From Planctomycetota bacterium (GTDB lineage Bacteria > Planctomycetota > PUPC01 > JACPCR01), in contig JASLXP010000143.1 of NCBI GenBank assembly GCA_030740295.1, forward strand, positions 1-26,553: a DNA stretch of 26,553 nucleotides, written 5' to 3'. Under the pieces are notes generated by a model. That model had not been told where the DNA came from. It made no database searches and was given only the letters and a program-made list of their open reading frames with translations. Positions 23,646 through 26,553 of the stretch are shown here, in pieces. A program made the position numbers and the translations under genes. Each line of letters begins with the position of its first letter. The first letter of the stretch is position 1.

Positions 23646-25304
23646 TCAATTCTCCCCCTTTGCATCAGCATAGCTCAGGTGGTACTTCACGAACCGGTGG
23701 TTTCCGCTGTCACCTACGACGAGATACTCCTGATTGCCGGAGGTGACCGTGGCGATGCCGGTTGGGCGGTTGAAGCCCTTGCCGCGTACATCGTCGATAC
23801 CGGCAAAGCGACCGTAGGTCATAAGGGCCTTTCCCTCGCTGGAGAGACAGATAATGGTATGCCGGCCGGCATCCGCGACCCAGATGTTGTTTCGGGAATC
23901 GACAGCGACATCAACGGGCCTTCCGAACGGCACCTCGTCCGCATTGCGCGGGTACTGGCTGGCTTCCCAGAGCACTTGCCCGTCCGGCGAGAGCTTCATG
24001 ACCGAGAGGTGCATTGCGGCAGCCAGGATGATGTTGCCGTCGTGGTCGAACATCAGATTGCCGGTTGACGACGATGGATGGAATCGAGTTCTGACGGCAT
24101 AAAGGGAGCCCAGGTCCAGAAAGGTCTTTGCGGTGCCGTCGGCATGGAGCTTCTTGAGAGTGAAGGCCGGCCAGCCTTTCCGATAGCCGCCTTCGACGAC
24201 CCTGACATGGACACCCCCGTCCCGGTCCGGCAACAGTGCCCAGACAGGCGCGTGCCGCTCTTCATACAGCGGCAACGGACCGAACACGCCCAGTGCTTTG
24301 CGGTCCGCTGTGAAGTGATGGATGGCCGGGCCTTTCTTTCCGGGCGGGCAGTACCCGCCGACATACAGGTTCCTCTCGGTATCGAATCCGATCCCGACGG
24401 GGCGATGCACCCCTCTCACCCGAACCGTCACGCGGTCGGTCGCCGGGTCCAGAGAGAGAACCGCGCCGTGGGTGTCGGCACCAAACCAGAGCTGGCTGTC
24501 CGGGCCCTTGACGAGGGGGGCGGGGTGCAGATAGACGGCGGGCCACTGGCCATACAGCGAGGGCGCGATGGCTCGCCTCTCAGACCATTGCCCGTTCTCG
24601 TGCACGTATTCACGCAACGAGTGATCCTGGCCGCGCCGGTACGCGACGTAGATGGACTGCTCGAGGCCCATGCAGAGGCTGACCGCGCCGTCCCGTATGC
24701 GCAACGACCCCGTCCGTTCGTAGCCGCCGGCTTTCATGTCGTAGACGAACAGGTTGCGCTGGTCGTCCGCGACCAGCAGACGTTTGCCGTTGACCGACAG
24801 CGGGACCGGCCGGGTCTCCAGCTTCAAGACACTGATCGGATCTTCTGTGTTCTCCCTGCTGAAGATCTGGATGCGCTTGTTGCCACCGTCGGAGACGAAG
24901 ATCCGGTTCTGGCCCGCGACCACCGGACCGGGGTTGCTGAATCTGCCGGGCTCGCTTCCCTGCCTGCGGTCAGCGAAGGCCCACGGGAAATCAGTGCGAT
25001 AGTCCCCCACCAGAACGCGCCGGCCGCGGACGGCCAGGTAACTGCTCCAGGACACTCCCTTCGGCACACGGATACTCTTGAGATAAGCGCCGTCCCGGTC
25101 GAACACGGCAAGCCGGCCGCCCCGCATCAGGGCAAGAACTCTGCCCGTTTCGTCTGTCGCGACATGGACGATGTCAATGCCCTTGCCGCGAGCGTCTCCA
25201 ACAATGCTCGCCAACCGCAGTTCGGGCGCCGCGCCGAGGCCGTTTCGTGCCCCAACCGCGACCAGCGTCCACAGACACATAGCCTTTGCCAGGTACTCGG
25301 TCAC
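23646..25304 (-). CDS. Secreted NHL-type beta-propeller protein
   Basis: 552 residues from a GTG at 25304 that overlaps the previous stop (GTGA), with a GGAGGA Shine-Dalgarno (25313-25318) 8 nt upstream. A hydrophobic N-terminus (AKAMCLWTLVAVGARNGLGA) suggests export. NHL-like blades are clear: FSNPGPVVAGQNRIFVSDGG, NKRIQIF, FGRPVDVAVDSRNNIWVAD, AGRHTIICLSSEGKALMTYG, FNRPTGIATV and YLVVGDSGNHRFVKYHLS. The middle (GADTHGAVLSLDPATDRV; RPVGIGFDTERNLYVGGY) carries further blades. Such propellers usually bind ligands or partners; no catalytic signature is seen. Co-translation with the gene at 25301 suggests they act together, perhaps as glycan-binding partners of the hydrolases nearby. Confidence 0.8.
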   Translation of the reverse strand: MTEYLAKAMCLWTLVAVGARNGLGAAPELRLASIVGDARGKGIDIVHVATDETGRVLALMRGGRLAVFDRDGAYLKSIRVPKGVSWSSYLAVRGRRVLVGDYRTDFPWAFADRRQGSEPGRFSNPGPVVAGQNRIFVSDGGNKRIQIFSRENTEDPISVLKLETRPVPLSVNGKRLLVADDQRNLFVYDMKAGGYERTGSLRIRDGAVSLCMGLEQSIYVAYRRGQDHSLREYVHENGQWSERRAIAPSLYGQWPAVYLHPAPLVKGPDSQLWFGADTHGAVLSLDPATDRVTVRVRGVHRPVGIGFDTERNLYVGGYCPPGKKGPAIHHFTADRKALGVFGPLPLYEERHAPVWALLPDRDGGVHVRVVEGGYRKGWPAFTLKKLHADGTAKTFLDLGSLYAVRTRFHPSSSTGNLMFDHDGNIILAAAMHLSVMKLSPDGQVLWEASQYPRNADEVPFGRPVDVAVDSRNNIWVADAGRHTIICLSSEGKALMTYGRFAGIDDVRGKGFNRPTGIATVTSGNQEYLVVGDSGNHRFVKYHLSYADAKGEN

Positions 25305-26553
25305 TTCCCGTCTCCTCCCTTTAGCGAGGCATCCAGGAAATCCAGATCCCCCGGGTCAGTGATCGACAGCCAGAAGCCGTTGCCATTGCTGCCGGCATGG
25401 ATCTTGAGCAGGATGGGGTTGGTCCCTTTCCGCAAGGAGATCGGAACCTGCGACTCGCCTTTGAGGGGCGGCCCCGCCGGCCGGTCGCCGGGGCGGAATA
25501 CCACCTCGCCGTTGGCCCAGATCTTGGCCCAGTAATCCGCGCCGACGTTGAGCTGGGCCGGACGCGCTTCCGGGCTTTCAACTTCGGTGTAGGCATAAGA
25601 GATTGAGCCCTTGCCGCCCACGCTAATCTCGCCGAAGGTTCTGTACAGGCAGATGTAGTTCGGGGCCTCGCTGTCGGTTGACTGCACGCCCACTTGCGGC
25701 GTGACCCAGGAGAGGGTTTTGCCGTTCAGCTCAACTTTCCTGTCGAGATGGACCCCGTCTTCAGGGAAACACGGCTCTTCCATCTTGGCGACGACGTCTT
25801 TCCCGCGCAGCCAGCCGTTGAAACCGGGGAGCGGGCCGATCGCGCGGAACTCGGCCGCAAGCAGATCGCGGTAGACCGGTTCGAGATGCAGCCCCAGGAG
25901 TCCGGCGCGTCCCGCTCTGCCGGCGGTGAGCGTCAGTTTCTGCGGGCCGGCGTCCAGCACGACAGGCGCCGAAACCAGCAGTCCCCCGTGAGTGCCGCGC
26001 TGCTCGCCGATCAACGGAATCGGCCGGCCGTTGTAGTGGACGGCAGGCGCTGCGAAGCCCTTACCGATCACGAACGCGCAATGGAACCGGTACTTGCCCG
26101 CAAACGGAACCTCCAGCTTGATCGCGGCGGGCTCATCACCCAGCAACAGGACCTGTTCGCCGGACAGTCCCGGCGCGACTTCCGCGCTCGGCTTGAGCTG
26201 GGCTGCCGTTTTGCTTTCCAGTTTCTCAAGCAGGGCGCCCGGCTTAAGCGCGCCGGGCGGCAGGCTGAACGTCTTCCGGTTCATCAGCCCCGGCGGGTAG
26301 GCGTGGAACGCTTCGTAGAGCTTGATCATGTCGCTGTGTAGAAGCCGCTTTCGGGCGCTCCAGGTCTGTCCCTTCTCCAGGCACTTCCTGGCCGTAGCGA
26401 TCCGGCTCTCTGCCTTGCGCAGGTCTTCCGGAGACAGCGCGACCACCTCCAACTCCTCAGGCTGGCTGGACAAAGTGTTCTCGATGAACTCGAACTGCGC
26501 GCGGAGACGTTTCCGCACCGCCGCGGGCACCGTGACCGCAAGCTCCGTGGGCC
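25301..26553 (-). CDS. Large protein with C-terminal beta-sandwich modules, 5' end beyond window
   Basis: The frame is open from the right edge to a TGA at 25301 (416 visible residues), so the true start lies outside. A GTG at 26530 is only an internal codon (preceded by PTELAVT). A helical segment (VRKRLRAQFEFIENTL; LRKAESRIATARKCLEKG; RKRLLHSDMIKLYEAF) is followed by a jelly roll (VPFAGKYRFHCAFVIG; VHYNGRPIPLIGEQRGTHGG) and a last domain (VGADYWAKIWANGEVVF; SLRKGTNPILLKIHAGS; NGFWLSIT). That last domain clearly matches the C-terminus of the GH2-like protein at 18414. The helical-plus-sandwich layout suggests the C-terminal half of a large secreted carbohydrate-active protein; the catalytic part, if any, is not visible. 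Confidence 0.75.
   Translation of the reverse strand, partial: PTELAVTVPAAVRKRLRAQFEFIENTLSSQPEELEVVALSPEDLRKAESRIATARKCLEKGQTWSARKRLLHSDMIKLYEAFHAYPPGLMNRKTFSLPPGALKPGALLEKLESKTAAQLKPSAEVAPGLSGEQVLLLGDEPAAIKLEVPFAGKYRFHCAFVIGKGFAAPAVHYNGRPIPLIGEQRGTHGGLLVSAPVVLDAGPQKLTLTAGRAGRAGLLGLHLEPVYRDLLAAEFRAIGPLPGFNGWLRGKDVVAKMEEPCFPEDGVHLDRKVELNGKTLSWVTPQVGVQSTDSEAPNYICLYRTFGEISVGGKGSISYAYTEVESPEARPAQLNVGADYWAKIWANGEVVFRPGDRPAGPPLKGESQVPISLRKGTNPILLKIHAGSNGNGFWLSITDPGDLDFLDASLKGGDGK

Noticed and set aside
24078..25535. 485-codon plus-strand ORF
   Set aside because: Antisense to the NHL propeller and its neighbour, which have Shine-Dalgarno sites, coupled starts and domain motifs.

Overview
The window is GC-rich and almost wholly coding, with long secreted carbohydrate-active proteins on the minus strand. 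Three things suggest a PVC-superphylum bacterium, most likely Verrucomicrobiota (inference, moderate to low confidence): giant exported glycoside hydrolases with inserted beta-sandwich domains, a calcium-binding 'DxDxDGLxN' motif in a hydrolase, and many short palindromic intergenic repeats whose spurious translations read like 'ECGDSSPL'. No RNA genes, CRISPR array, transporter or transcription regulator were seen.

Layout, read right to left (the direction of most transcription). Positions 26553-23646 hold the 3' part of a beta-sandwich protein followed by an NHL-type beta-propeller, joined by a GTGA overlap. Positions 22884-23560, on the plus strand, hold a DUF104 antitoxin and a PIN toxin (VapBC-like). 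Unit C (22815-17695) has a small exported protein, a 1353-residue GH2-like protein lacking the usual acid/base Glu, and a secreted beta-sandwich protein, all with 4-nt overlaps. Positions 17066-17694 are a 0.6-kb repeat field. Unit B (17180-13684) has a beta-sandwich fragment, a truncated CBM9-like gene inside an inverted-repeat element, a probably frameshifted enzyme-like gene, and a six-Asp-box propeller. Positions 13205-13683 are a second repeat field. Unit A (13415 to beyond position 1) has two giant paralogous GH42-like enzymes, a GH71-like alpha-glucanase candidate, and a LamG plus clan GH-A hydrolase that runs off the left edge.

The genes look like a locus for extracellular degradation of a complex polysaccharide. 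Most have signal peptides, and beta-sandwich or lectin-like modules recur in unrelated catalytic contexts. The substrate cannot be read from the sequence; the GH71-like and GH2/GH42-like families suggest a mixed alpha-glucan and beta-galactoside type material, as inference only.

The most unusual signals are structural: (1) a leader with two boxes at fixed spacing (TCCACG, 15 nt, ACATTCAT) at the head of units A, B and C; (2) a 29-bp palindromic repeat that also supplies the start codon of one giant hydrolase and is broken at the start of another; (3) a family of elements with 29-bp imperfect terminal inverted repeats, one enclosing the CBM9-like gene fragment; (4) a 72-bp multi-hairpin element bounded by GGCGCGCC that lies at transcription-unit 3' ends and supplies the end of the PIN toxin.
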